Shown: positions 7,330 through 14,826 of the stretch, piece after piece
How the letters are laid out: each line of letters starts with the position of its first letter
Position numbering within the stretch: the first letter of the stretch is position 1
Origin: a virus
IMG/VR virus record: IMGVR_UViG_3300042564_001170
Span: 1-31,264 of that record
DNA length: 31,264 nucleotides
Reading direction: 5' to 3' (one strand)
Notes under the pieces: model-generated
Database searches by the model: none
What the model saw: the letters and a program-made list of their open reading frames with translations, nothing else
What the model was told of the DNA's origin: nothing
Program-made: the position numbers and the translations under genes

Positions 7330-7559
7330 AACCGCATTGGGTTAAAATACTCCGACAAAAACAAGAGCAAAGCTTCGTTGTTCTCGACATAGTACACCGT
7401 TCCTTGAATGACTAAGCAAATTTCGCTTTCGTTCTCGATCCAGTAGCCGTTGATTGCGTCGACCATTACCCGAAACTCGACAAAGCTCCCGCCCATTCCA
7501 AGAGTGTCATCCTCTTGCTCAAGCCACATTTGTGTGCTTATTGTGTGCGGTTTTACCAT
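7326..7559 (-). CDS. Hypothetical protein (77 aa)
   Basis: Encodes 77 residues starting MVKPHTISTQMWLEQ. Strand-rich and acidic (FVEFRVMVDAINGYWI, ICLVIQGTVYYVE). No signal peptide or membrane helix. It overlaps the sigma-like gene by 4 bp (ATGA type), which supports real, coupled translation. I do not recognise the family. Its position directly upstream of the sigma-like factor leaves open a role as a partner or regulator of that protein, but nothing in the sequence demonstrates this. Confidence 0.65.
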   Translation of the reverse strand: MVKPHTISTQMWLEQEDDTLGMGGSFVEFRVMVDAINGYWIENESEICLVIQGTVYYVENNEALLLFLSEYFNPMRL

Positions 7560-7563
7560 ATCG

Positions 7564-7755
7564 CTACAAACCTACTAAATATTTCGATACTAAGTTACTT
7601 TTTATCTCAATTATTTCTCCTGTATCTATATAACGGCAAAAAGCGGTATTGTAACACAATCCACTAATATAAAACTCACGACCTTGCTTATTGATGTGGA
7701 TCGGGGCGTTTATTGGCACCTCGAGGCCTTTGTATATTTTCGAGCCTGCTCTCAT
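7564..7755 (-). CDS. Hypothetical protein (63 aa)
   Basis: Encodes 63 residues starting MRAGSKIYKGLEVPINAPI. It reads as a small all-beta protein (repeated strand-turn-strand, with INKQGREFYISGLCY and IDTGEIIEIKSN), perhaps SH3- or KOW-like, though that is a guess from pattern only. It overlaps the upstream gene by 4 bp and lies 4 bp from the next start. Not recognised as a named family. Confidence 0.6.
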   Translation of the reverse strand: MRAGSKIYKGLEVPINAPIHINKQGREFYISGLCYNTAFCRYIDTGEIIEIKSNLVSKYLVGL

Positions 7756-7970
7756 TGTTTGAATTTTTCGTTGTAGTAATGTTCAAAACTTTCGTACTTT
7801 ACCCAGAAATCTGTATTGCTTGTGGATTGACAAGCATCAATAATCTGCTGCTTCTCCATTTCTTTTGCTTTTTTAACTGCATCTACTAATAACAAATCTT
7901 GCATTGAATCTGTTTGTAATTTACCTAATATATCACTAAACTCTTTTATTAAATATTCTACTGCCGTCAT
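7752..7970 (-). CDS. Hypothetical helical protein (72 aa)
   Basis: Encodes 72 residues starting MTAVEYLIKEFSDILGKL. Almost entirely helical, with the sequence EMEKQQIIDACQSTSN and a C-terminal FEHYYNEKFKQ. I recall similar short proteins (EYL...AKEMEK.QI..A) as very common in the accessory operons of Bacteroidota phages, with no known function. It overlaps the next gene by 4 bp and begins 1 bp after the stop of the small membrane protein upstream. Confidence 0.7.
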   Translation of the reverse strand: MTAVEYLIKEFSDILGKLQTDSMQDLLLVDAVKKAKEMEKQQIIDACQSTSNTDFWVKYESFEHYYNEKFKQ

Positions 7971-7971
7971 A

Positions 7972-8070
7972 TTATTTAAATTTTTTATAAAGGTAAATTA
8001 AAGCAGAAAATATAAATCTAATTCCACATAGACTTAAAAAAATAATTATTAATACTTCTAAATAATGCAT
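7972..8070 (-). CDS. Small membrane protein (32 aa)
   Basis: ATG at 8070 opens 32 codons: MHYLEVLIIIFLSLCGIRFIF followed by SALIYLYKKFK and TAA. One hydrophobic segment (about residues 4-25) with a basic C-terminal tail suggests a single-pass inner membrane protein, probably with the tail in the cytoplasm. It fits exactly between the stop of the DUF3310 gene (8072) and the ATG of the next gene (7970), filling what would otherwise be the only 100-bp gap in this stretch. That fit supports a real gene. Function unknown; superinfection or host-membrane roles are speculative. Confidence 0.6.
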   Translation of the reverse strand: MHYLEVLIIIFLSLCGIRFIFSALIYLYKKFK

Positions 8071-8071
8071 A

Positions 8072-8278
8072 TTACTTAAATTTTAGTTTCGTCTCGTGGT
8101 GTATTATTTCGCGGTCGAGGTAGTGCATCGCTTTGCGTAGATCGTCAAGGTGTGCGCCTTTGCGCCTTGCCCTTACGATGTACTTGACTGCATTCCCCTC
8201 GTTGAAGTTGAGGTCGTAGTCCTTGATTATATCGATGACGTCATATTGCTGCTGGTTGTCGTAGTGTTTTGGTGTCAT
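8072..8278 (-). CDS. DUF3310-family protein
   Basis: Encodes 68 residues: MTPKHYDNQQQYDVIDIIKD, then LNFNEGNAVKYIVRARRKG and LRKAMHYLDREIIHH. This matches the DUF3310 pattern well (HY...E.IDII...L.F..GNA.KYI.R...KG....DL.KA..YLDREI), a small helical phage family related to part of T7 gp1.7, a nucleotide kinase. The family is often linked to nucleotide metabolism, but no biochemical role is visible here. It overlaps the upstream gene by 4 bp. Confidence 0.85.
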   Translation of the reverse strand: MTPKHYDNQQQYDVIDIIKDYDLNFNEGNAVKYIVRARRKGAHLDDLRKAMHYLDREIIHHETKLKFK

Positions 8279-8478
8279 AATAGCTCTATTTCGTTTTTAA
8301 CTTCTTGCCAGTATTTATATATAGACGTTTTAACTCCTGATAATAATTTATAATGGCTTTCTAATATCTCATCAACTGCAATTAAGGCGCATTCTTTAGC
8401 TCCTTCAATTAAAAAAATCATATTGTCAGAATTCATAAACTTATCTACTAACTCTTTTGCTTTCTCTTTTGGTGTCAT
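8275..8478 (-). CDS. Hypothetical helical protein (67 aa)
   Basis: Encodes 67 residues starting MTPKEKAKELVDKFMN. The opening 'MTPKEKAKELVDKF' and 'AKECALIAVDEIL' is a pattern I have seen in many short Bacteroidota phage proteins of unknown function. Helical throughout, no membrane segment. It overlaps the DUF3310 gene by 4 bp, so it is part of the same coupled string. Nothing in the sequence suggests an activity. Confidence 0.7.
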   Translation of the reverse strand: MTPKEKAKELVDKFMNSDNMIFLIEGAKECALIAVDEILESHYKLLSGVKTSIYKYWQEVKNEIELL

Positions 8479-8493
8479 ATAGTCAATACAGTT

Positions 8494-8748
8494 TTAATTA
8501 AAATCAGTCTCAAAGTCAGTCCAAACCTTTACAATCGCTCCTGCGGCTTTTAGTTCCTCAATGCGCAGCTCTTGAATTGGCGATAGCTTCCCGCCTTCGC
8601 GTTTCACTTCGATGAACATCGCCTTGCCGTATTTGATTGCCAGCAGGTCGGGTATGCCGTTGGTCGATGTCTTAATAAGTTTAGTGACATACCAACCTCT
8701 CTCAATCAATTTGCGTTTAATCTTCGTTTGAATTTGCTGCTCGGTCAT
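8494..8748 (-). CDS. VRR-NUC domain nuclease
   Basis: Encodes 84 residues, a stand-alone VRR-NUC domain of the PD-(D/E)XK nuclease superfamily. The active-site pattern is visible: GIPDLLAI with D34, FIEVK with E47 and K49, and SPIQE with Q59. Such stand-alone phage nucleases probably act on branched or structured DNA during replication or recombination; related domains occur in FAN1. It overlaps the upstream 74-codon gene by 32 bp. All expected catalytic residues are present, so I expect it to be active. The substrate is not predictable from sequence. Confidence 0.9.
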   Translation of the reverse strand: MTEQQIQTKIKRKLIERGWYVTKLIKTSTNGIPDLLAIKYGKAMFIEVKREGGKLSPIQELRIEELKAAGAIVKVWTDFETDFN

Positions 8749-8941
8749 ACTCTAAATATAAATTATAAATTTCTTCTGCATATTTATTAGTATAATCAAT
8801 TGAGTTTAGCTCGCCATCTATTTTGCAAACTATAAAAATCCTGTTTTCATCAAATTGAATTACATTAATAACCTCAAAATTGTTAAATTTAACATTAGGT
8901 TTTATAAATAGCATTTCAATAAATTCATATTTTATTTCCAT
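8717..8941 (-). CDS. Hypothetical protein (74 aa), first gene of the middle operon
   Basis: From ATG at 8941 it has 74 residues starting MEIKYEFIEMLFIKPNVKF. The frame is open upstream to a TTG at 8965, but that lies inside the structured leader, so the ATG is preferred. Acidic, alternating strand/helix, no recognised domain. It is the first gene after the 9.03-kb promoter and its pseudoknot-capable leader, so its expression is likely to be the most sensitive to any control in the leader. It overlaps the VRR-NUC gene by 32 bp. Confidence 0.65.
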   Translation of the reverse strand: MEIKYEFIEMLFIKPNVKFNNFEVINVIQFDENRIFIVCKIDGELNSIDYTNKYAEEIYNLYLEYDRAANSNED

Positions 8942-9024
8942 AGTATAAAAACAAACACCCCTCAATTGACCGCCAAGTGCAAAAGAAGGGTGTTGTTAGT
9001 TGTGTGTTTTCTCTTGGCGGTGGT
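8942..9024 (-). promoter_or_regulatory. Structured 5' leader able to form an H-type pseudoknot
   Basis: On the minus-strand RNA two helices interleave. Helix 1 pairs 9027-9013 (TTGACC...CGCCAAG) with 8977-8966 (CTTGGCGGTCAA), 12 bp with a 3-nt bulge. Helix 2 pairs 8998-8988 (AACAACACCC) with 8960-8949 (GGGTGTTTGTT), 10 bp with one bulge. Order is 1-2-1'-2', the H-type pseudoknot topology. Helix 2 alone ends in a U-rich stretch and resembles a terminator just before the ATG at 8941. Attenuation is an inference. Confidence 0.55.
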
Positions 9025-9055
9025 CAAATATACAAATTTATTTTAAATAACCAAA
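9025..9055 (-). promoter_or_regulatory. Bacteroidota-type promoter for the middle operon
   Basis: The minus strand reads TTTG (9055-9052), 19 nt, TATATTTG (9032-9025), matching the known Bacteroidota -33 TTTG and -7 TAnnTTTG consensus with its usual spacing. The upstream half lies within the last codons of the methyltransferase gene. The start point would fall near 9018, at the 5' edge of the structured leader. Confidence 0.75.
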
Positions 9056-10195
9056 TATGTGAGCAATAACATCAACAGTCCATCCGTTACCCAGCATTCG
9101 ATACCGCTGCGAGTCGCTCACATAATTTGTATAGTTATCATTTACTGTCTGCAATCGCTCGCATTCAATTGGTGTAAGCCTACGGATTTGAGAATTTATA
9201 GAATTAAATTGACAAACTTCTCTAAAATGAACGTTATTTTTATGCTTGTTTGTTTCTAATGTTTTCGATTTTTCATCGTTTGAAATTTCATATTCTCGTT
9301 TATACGTTCCATCGGGTTGAGCTTTTCTTCCAATAACTTGCTCCTTACATCCGTTAGCAATTATCTTAACTGCATTAGTTTCTCTATTTTCATATATATG
9401 AGTTTGACTTGAAGCATTTACCCGAGTATTAATTGTAATTGATTTATCATAATAAATGGCTTGATTATAAGAGTCTAATAAACATAAATCTTTTAAATCA
9501 TTTTTATGCTTTATTAAGTTACTTTTTAACCTTTCGTTTTTAAAGTTTTGTTTTAAAAAATACTTCTCATCAACATCAGTTTCAAGTATATCTTTAAGCA
9601 ATATGCCTTTGTCTTTTGGCTGATCAATTATACTTACTGGGTAACCAAATAAGCCAGCGGATTCCATTCCGATATTTGTCCAATACAATCGCTTTCGATT
9701 CTGAGCTGATACAAGTGAACTGTTAATCATAATCGGAGTGACTCCAATCGCTTTGCTTAAAACTTTTTCCCACTTTTCACCCATCATTACATTCTCAAGT
9801 AAAAAGTATTTAGGCTTTACTTCATAAATTAATCGCATATACTCCCAAAATAAATACGATTGCCCTTCAAACTCATAGCCTTCCGATTTTAATTGTAAGT
9901 AATGCTCAAGCGTTAAAATCTCTTGTTCATCTTTTGTACTCATTCCTTTGCGCTTGCCAGCAAATGAGAACGACTGACAAGGCGATCCGCCAATTAATAA
10001 ATCAATCTTTGGTAAGTCGTAGCCATTCACATCGACAACGCTTCCAAGTTGAATTGTATTTGGATAGTTTGCCATTGTCACTTGAATGGCGTATTTGTCA
10101 ATCTCACTTGCGAAGTAGTTATCGACTTTTATTCCTGTTCTTTCGAGAGCTTGCTGACCGCAAGACATCCCATCAAATAGAGATAGTACGTTCAT
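9038..10195 (-). CDS. DNA (cytosine-5-)-methyltransferase
   Basis: Encodes 385 residues and methylates cytosine C5 using SAM. Motif I is LSLFDGMSCG (4-13), motif IV is GGSPCQSF with the catalytic C73, motif VI is ENV (134-136), motif VIII is QNRKR (165-169), and the C-terminal motif X-like MLGNGWTVDVI is present. All core motifs are intact, so activity is expected. The target recognition region lies between about 180 and 330 and does not reveal the site. No partner restriction enzyme is seen nearby, so it is best read as an orphan enzyme protecting phage DNA from host restriction. It overlaps the helicase gene by 23 bp. Confidence 0.95.
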   Translation of the reverse strand: MNVLSLFDGMSCGQQALERTGIKVDNYFASEIDKYAIQVTMANYPNTIQLGSVVDVNGYDLPKIDLLIGGSPCQSFSFAGKRKGMSTKDEQEILTLEHYLQLKSEGYEFEGQSYLFWEYMRLIYEVKPKYFLLENVMMGEKWEKVLSKAIGVTPIMINSSLVSAQNRKRLYWTNIGMESAGLFGYPVSIIDQPKDKGILLKDILETDVDEKYFLKQNFKNERLKSNLIKHKNDLKDLCLLDSYNQAIYYDKSITINTRVNASSQTHIYENRETNAVKIIANGCKEQVIGRKAQPDGTYKREYEISNDEKSKTLETNKHKNNVHFREVCQFNSINSQIRRLTPIECERLQTVNDNYTNYVSDSQRYRMLGNGWTVDVIAHIFGYLK

Positions 10196-11408
10196 TTTGT
10201 TTAAAAATTTTTAGTGTGTAATCTTTTTTTTGTTGCACGGTCTTATAAATATCGTATTCAATACCGCCTTTTGAGAATATCCAAAAGACCTCGTTCTCTT
10301 GTCGCTGCATTGTGGTCATTCGATCACGGCTTTGCCAGTAACTTGTCGCACTAAAATCAATGTTATAGTAAACGAGATACTTTGCGTTTTTCAAACTGAC
10401 GCCCTCGCGTCCGCTGACAATCTGCAAAGCGATGTTTTTATCGGTTGCGTCAAACTCCTCGACTGAGTTTGTCAAGTAATCGGCTCCAAATACTTGCAGC
10501 AGCGCGTCCCATTCGGCCTTAAATTTATAAAAGATTGCGATTTTTTCGCCTTGAAACTTCTCCTTTATAAACCTGGCCTTTGAGTCGTCAATTACTTTGC
10601 TGGTGCCGTCTTCGAACTTACAAGTGCCACTCGATAACTGGTGTACTTTTTGCATTAACTTAACGCCTGTATCGCCTAAAATGACTTGCCCTTGTCCGTT
10701 GCGAACAATTAAGTCCTTTTTAAGTCTGCGAATGACCTCGTAAGTGATTGGTTGCATCTCGCACTCCAGCACCATTTCGTTGACTGATGTTGTAAAGCCT
10801 GCCTCTTTTTGTGTGAAAGTTATAATATACGGCCGTGTGGATCTTCGAATAAGATTCTCTTTTGCGTTTGAGTAGTCCTTCACAACGCCATGCCCTAATC
10901 GTTTCTCCTTGATGTCAACGTACTCAGCCGCCCACTTATAAAAGTTCGCATAGTTTTTATAGGGCGAGTAATCACTTACCCAAAACTGATGGAACCATTG
11001 CGAGTAACTCTCGGGCGTTGGCGTACCGCTTAGGAATATCATTGGCAGTTTACTGAAACGCTTTTTAAACTCCTTAGCCGTTGCGTTCGGCTTAGGGAAT
11101 GCGCCGAAGCGATGGTGTTCATCGTGTATGATTAAGTCAAAGTCGCCATTGACTAAATGTAAACTCTCATCGTTTATGATTGTTAAATCAAACGTAAATC
11201 CGAAGTTGTCGTAGTCCCATTGAATTGACGAAATGGCTTTCTTTTTAGTCAGAAACAATACATTTTTGGCACCGTAGAGTTGCGCCGTATTGAGTGCGGT
11301 CAAACTCTTGCCAGTTCGCACCTCCATCGCCAAATAGACGATGTGTTTATTTCGTAAAATCTCAACCGCCTCAGCTGAGATTTTATTTTGGTATGGTCGT
11401 AGTTCCAT
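10173..11408 (-). CDS. SNF2-like superfamily 2 helicase
   Basis: Encodes 411 residues. Motif Q/I region RPYQNK near the N-terminus, Walker A variant EVRTGKS (29-35), Walker B DEHH (96-99), motif III SGTP (127-130), then helicase C-terminal elements (IAIFYKF, VSGREGVSLKNAKYLVYYN, YWQSRDRMTTMQRQ). The compact size is typical for phage SNF2 proteins that act in DNA replication, recombination or nucleoprotein remodelling. It overlaps the HNH gene by 26 bp at its start and the methyltransferase by 23 bp at its end. The N-terminal ATG is followed at once by the RPYQ motif, which supports the start. Confidence 0.9.
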   Translation of the reverse strand: MELRPYQNKISAEAVEILRNKHIVYLAMEVRTGKSLTALNTAQLYGAKNVLFLTKKKAISSIQWDYDNFGFTFDLTIINDESLHLVNGDFDLIIHDEHHRFGAFPKPNATAKEFKKRFSKLPMIFLSGTPTPESYSQWFHQFWVSDYSPYKNYANFYKWAAEYVDIKEKRLGHGVVKDYSNAKENLIRRSTRPYIITFTQKEAGFTTSVNEMVLECEMQPITYEVIRRLKKDLIVRNGQGQVILGDTGVKLMQKVHQLSSGTCKFEDGTSKVIDDSKARFIKEKFQGEKIAIFYKFKAEWDALLQVFGADYLTNSVEEFDATDKNIALQIVSGREGVSLKNAKYLVYYNIDFSATSYWQSRDRMTTMQRQENEVFWIFSKGGIEYDIYKTVQQKKDYTLKIFKQNERTISI

Positions 11409-12258
11409 CGATTATTTTGTTTGATTTTTTAAGATTATCAATTGCCCAAAGTGGTTGAAAATTTGTATAATGATTTAGCTTAATTAAATGCTCCTCATCT
11501 TTTGCTCGTGATACTGGATAAATATGATCTAAATGCCATTTTCCTTGATTTTCCCAAGTCATTCCATCAGTAAATTGTTTTTCAATATGCTTTTTAAAAT
11601 CTTCAAAACTACATCCTAAAATTTGATATGTTCTTGAACGTTTTGTATAACCATTTCTTTTAAAACTATTAACAATTGCAGTGCTTATATAACATCGTAA
11701 TTTAAAAATGGTATCATTTTTTCTTTTATTAGTATAATATTTTCTAAAATATTTATTAATTCTTTCTTTATTTTTTTCTCTATATTCTTTATCTTTTTTC
11801 TTATACTCTATTAATTTATCTTTGTTATTTAAAAGCCATTCTTTTCTTTTTTCATTATAATTTAAACGCCATTGTTTTTGGTATTGTAATACTTTTTCTT
11901 TATTATTTTCATAATATTCTTTAAATTTTTCTTTATTATCTTCATAATATTCTTTTAATTTATCTTTATTTTTTAAATAATTTTCTTTTCTTTTTTGTTT
12001 TATATTCTCTTTATTATTTTCATAATATTGTTTAATTTTTTCTTTATTTTTTTCTCTATATTTTTTTTGATTTTCTTTACTATTTCCTTTAAATTTTTCT
12101 TTATTATTTATAAAATATTTTTTTTGGTATTCTTTTAATCTTTCTTTATTTTTTTCTCTATATATTTTTTGATTTTCTTTAGTATTTTTATTATATTCTT
12201 TTATTTTTTCTTTATTTTTTAACCTCCATTCTTTCATATATTCTTTTCTATCACTCAT
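11383..12258 (-). CDS. HNH endonuclease with long Lys/Asn/Glu repeat region (homing-like)
   Basis: Encodes 291 residues. The first 180 or so are a repeat array of units like NKEKIKEYYEN, very rich in Lys, Glu, Asn and Tyr, probably helical and DNA-contacting. The C-terminal 100 residues carry the nuclease: LGCSFEDFKKHIEKQF, GMTWEN, WHLDHIYPVS (HNH His pair) and FQPLWAIDNLKKSNK. This architecture is known from free-standing homing-type endonucleases in phages and large viruses. It sits between primase and helicase genes, overlapping the helicase start by 26 bp. It is much more AT-rich than its neighbours, which suggests lateral arrival. No intron is evident. Confidence 0.85.
   Translation of the reverse strand: MSDRKEYMKEWRLKNKEKIKEYNKNTKENQKIYREKNKERLKEYQKKYFINNKEKFKGNSKENQKKYREKNKEKIKQYYENNKENIKQKRKENYLKNKDKLKEYYEDNKEKFKEYYENNKEKVLQYQKQWRLNYNEKRKEWLLNNKDKLIEYKKKDKEYREKNKERINKYFRKYYTNKRKNDTIFKLRCYISTAIVNSFKRNGYTKRSRTYQILGCSFEDFKKHIEKQFTDGMTWENQGKWHLDHIYPVSRAKDEEHLIKLNHYTNFQPLWAIDNLKKSNKIIDGTTTIPK
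11750..12240 (-). repeat. Degenerate tandem repeats encoding the HNH N-terminal array
   Basis: The DNA consists of near-repeats of TTCTTTATT-like words on the plus strand. The clearest pair is 12041-12090 versus 12143-12192, offset by 102 bp (34 codons), where about 45 of 50 bases agree. The repeats are in frame with the HNH protein and vary mainly at third positions and short gaps, so the array looks selected as protein. It is not a CRISPR array: there are no unique spacers. Confidence 0.7.
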
Positions 12259-12260
12259 AA

Positions 12261-14588
12261 TTAAAAAAATATTTCGTCGGTATCGACTTGGTTATTATCC
12301 GTTTTAATTGTGAACCATCGGAAGCCGTTGGAGTTTCCGCTTAGGTATTCGGCACCTATAAAGTTGCAATATTTTTGCACCCAAATGTTAAACTTTTTAT
12401 TTGTGAGCCATTTTTTAAAATCCTGGTATTCGTTTGTAAAATTTATATAATACAACGACTTCTCAAGCCTATCGTTGTGCGGTACGTTTTCAATGTCTTT
12501 TATCCATTCTAAGAACTCCATCGACGTCTCTGCTATAAATTTCCTCATCTTTATATTTTTAGCGTTCTGAGGTACAAGTCCGAGTTTTAAATAGCATTGT
12601 AAACAATACACCATATAATTGTCAAAGCGTTGGAAGTCGTTAAGTTCCCAGTCATCAAACAACTGGCGGTCGAACTCATCGTAAGGCGTTAACGCTTTGC
12701 CGTAGTATTGAGCGAACTCAATCTCAAAGCGTCTGCGGTCATGCGAATTGCCCTCGCCTTTAATTGCGTAGTTGGTCGATATAACCAGTTTGGGACTTTC
12801 CTCAACCTTTAATTTAATGGCGTCTTTGTTTTTACGCTCTAAGGTCATCCCTTCGGTTACCAAACTAAATTTGCTCTCAAAGTCAAAGTTTTGTTTGACG
12901 TCGTCAAAAACGAGTACTTGCGTTTCGGGACTAACGGTTTGATACGGGAAGCTCTTTTTATCGTCGAAAGTCTTTCCATCCAAAATGCTAACTTTACGAA
13001 TTTGTCTTAAGCCCTGCACAAATAGTCCTTTCCCTGTCCCTCCTTCGGGATTTTCACTTATAACCTCATCATTTAAGATTATGGCCTTATTATTCATTTT
13101 ATTTTTATACGTGCTTAATAAGTAGCCTATAACGCATTCAATTGGCAAAGGCTCACTATTACTTATATTTTTGATAAAAGTGGCGTATTCGTTCTCGTAT
13201 TGCTCCAAATGGACATAATCACGCGGAATGATTTGCGACTTCCAAACGTAGCCATCGACATCGATAAAATCAACCAGTCGGGTTGTGTCTTTGGTTACTT
13301 CTAAAATGCCGTTTTCAAATGCGATGTAAGATTTGAACTTACTATCTTGGAGCATTAGCAGCTCGACGCTTTCAATCATTGATAAATAAGTCTCGCTAAA
13401 AATGTTTTGAAACGAGGCGCAGTAATTCCAAACATCCCACTCGTTACGCTCCAATAAATAATTTAACACGAAATCCTTAATTTTCTCAGCTGAGGTCTCG
13501 ACAACTTTGTTGGAGCTTACATAAATCCAAGAGGCTTTTTGAGCGTCGCTTTGGAAATACTTTTTAAAGCCATTACGCTCCAAAAATAGTTTGTATTTAA
13601 GATTGTCAATCTTTAATTTATTTTTGTCCGTATAGCACCAAAAGTCGTCGTGCTCTGCGACTTCCTTTATTTCATCGAAAGTACCCTCCGTAATACCGTA
13701 TTTTTCAATGACTTCCTTTTTACCTCTTTTTAAATCAACCTTAATACTATTTATTTTCTCATAGTTCTCAAAGTATTTGCTATCAAAGTTTCGCTTTTTG
13801 TATGCGCTTTTAATTGTTGTCTTTGCCTCCTGTTCAGAAAACTCGCCAATCACTACATTGTTAAGAATATACATTTCGCAATTGTACTGGCTTATTCCGT
13901 ACTCACAAAACGCTCCAGCTAAATCAAAAATATAAGAGTTGCGCTCGCCTTCAACGAAATCCTTTGACCAATTCCACGACATTATTTTGGCGATTATTTT
14001 GTCCTCGTCAGTAATTGGAACGAGTGGCGTTCGCTCGCTTATATTAAACCCCTCATCTTTAAGGATTGGCTCAAAGATTTGAGCCTCCATATTGACATAG
14101 ATATTTGGATCGTATGATTCAAAGCAAACGCGGTCAACATTTGAGTTGACAATGTCAAAATAGTCGTACTCAAATTTCTTATAAAATTCCTTAAATACTT
14201 TGGGGTGCGTGTCTTTAGTCAACTCATCGCTTACTTTTATAACCCCTTTTATTCCTTTACCACTTGGAGATATAAATAAAAGTAAAAAGTGAGGGTTTGA
14301 CTTGAGAAGCTCCAGTTGTTCGTGCATTACCTCAATGCTTGGGTACTTGTCAAAGTCGACGACCATAAGTCCCGAATGTTTTTGGAGTGAGCTTGAGTTG
14401 CGCTCGTTGAACGTACCCGCAAAAATAATGCAGGGCAAATTGTTTTTGAGCTTGTCGTTGCCGTTTCTAATTTGTTCGACAAGTTCTTTTGATGTCCCCT
14501 TTTGTATTCTCTTGACAATCTTATCAAGCGGAACGTGAAACGGTACGTCTTTGGACTTATACAAGTCCTTGAAAACTGATACTATCAT
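12261..14588 (-). CDS. Primase-helicase fusion (VirE-N domain plus SF3/D5-type helicase)
   Basis: Encodes 775 residues and is probably the main replication protein. The N-terminal part resembles the VirE-N/BT4734 domain: LMVVDFDKY (74-82) and FISPSGKGIKG (105-115), a primase-polymerase-like fold found in Bacteroidota elements. A linker of about 250 residues follows. The C-terminal part is an SF3-like helicase with Walker A GGTGKG (516-521), Walker B LVFDD (559-563), motif C VISTN (602-606) and the arginine-rich DRRRFEIEF. It is the first gene of its unit, following its own promoter, leader and hairpin. It ends 3 bp before the HNH gene. Domain order and intact motifs make the call solid; specific initiation mechanism is unknown. 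Confidence 0.88.
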   Translation of the reverse strand: MIVSVFKDLYKSKDVPFHVPLDKIVKRIQKGTSKELVEQIRNGNDKLKNNLPCIIFAGTFNERNSSSLQKHSGLMVVDFDKYPSIEVMHEQLELLKSNPHFLLLFISPSGKGIKGVIKVSDELTKDTHPKVFKEFYKKFEYDYFDIVNSNVDRVCFESYDPNIYVNMEAQIFEPILKDEGFNISERTPLVPITDEDKIIAKIMSWNWSKDFVEGERNSYIFDLAGAFCEYGISQYNCEMYILNNVVIGEFSEQEAKTTIKSAYKKRNFDSKYFENYEKINSIKVDLKRGKKEVIEKYGITEGTFDEIKEVAEHDDFWCYTDKNKLKIDNLKYKLFLERNGFKKYFQSDAQKASWIYVSSNKVVETSAEKIKDFVLNYLLERNEWDVWNYCASFQNIFSETYLSMIESVELLMLQDSKFKSYIAFENGILEVTKDTTRLVDFIDVDGYVWKSQIIPRDYVHLEQYENEYATFIKNISNSEPLPIECVIGYLLSTYKNKMNNKAIILNDEVISENPEGGTGKGLFVQGLRQIRKVSILDGKTFDDKKSFPYQTVSPETQVLVFDDVKQNFDFESKFSLVTEGMTLERKNKDAIKLKVEESPKLVISTNYAIKGEGNSHDRRRFEIEFAQYYGKALTPYDEFDRQLFDDWELNDFQRFDNYMVYCLQCYLKLGLVPQNAKNIKMRKFIAETSMEFLEWIKDIENVPHNDRLEKSLYYINFTNEYQDFKKWLTNKKFNIWVQKYCNFIGAEYLSGNSNGFRWFTIKTDNNQVDTDEIFF

Positions 14589-14685
14589 TTGATTTTGTTT
14601 TAAAAAATAAGGCCCGATTACCAGCGGTGGTAGTCGCGTGGTAATCAGACCTAAAAATAAGTTATTTAATGGCTACCACTCCATT
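14589..14685 (-). promoter_or_regulatory. Structured leader with terminator and competing helix before the primase gene
   Basis: The minus-strand RNA holds a 13-bp hairpin (14651-14639 with 14623-14611, two G-U pairs, 15-nt loop) followed by TTATTTTTT, an intrinsic terminator shape, only 12 bp before the ATG. Upstream, GTGGTAG (14679-14673) can pair with CTACCAC in the hairpin loop (14633-14627), forming a pseudoknot. It can also pair for 6 bp with TACCAC at the hairpin's 5' arm, which would disrupt the terminator. This is an attenuator-like arrangement; the signal it would sense is unknown. Confidence 0.55.
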
Positions 14686-14690
14686 GGGTA

Positions 14691-14724
14691 CAAATATAAA
14701 ACAAAAAAAATTACAATCCGCAAC
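14691..14724 (-). promoter_or_regulatory. Bacteroidota-type promoter for the primase operon
   Basis: TATATTTG on the minus strand (14698-14691) matches TAnnTTTG exactly. The -33 element is weaker: GTTG at 14724-14721, with a 22-nt spacer. A TTGTACCC half-site overlaps its downstream edge, resembling the repeated motif at 4714 and 4755, which could make it repressible. Confidence 0.6.
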
Positions 14725-14728
14725 ACAT

Positions 14729-14820
14729 AGTACACATTTTTTCGCAAAAAGTAGACCCCCCTATCAATTTATTTTTTTTATTCTCTAAGGGGTATATAGA
14801 GAACGGCTTAAATGTGTACT
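14729..14820. repeat. Nested inverted repeats in the noncoding region before the primase operon
   Basis: The outer arms are agtacacattt (14729-14739) and aaatgtgtact (14810-14820), 11 bp perfect. An inner pair is ttctcta (14781-14787) and tagagaa (14797-14803). The inner loop carries GGGG (14789-14792), complementary to the C run at 14756-14761. An AT tract lies between. With the SSB, primase and DnaA-like genes adjacent, this is a candidate replication origin or regulatory structure. Confidence 0.45.
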
Positions 14821-14826
14821 TTGAGA

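Noticed and set aside
11750-12240. Possible CRISPR-like array of AT-rich repeats
   Set aside because: The repeats are degenerate, lack spacers and stay in frame with the HNH endonuclease.
14755-14792. C-run and G-run pairing as a second pseudoknot near 14.77 kb
   Set aside because: Only four to five G-C pairs in an untranscribed or weakly transcribed gap. Mentioned under the inverted repeats but too weak to list separately.
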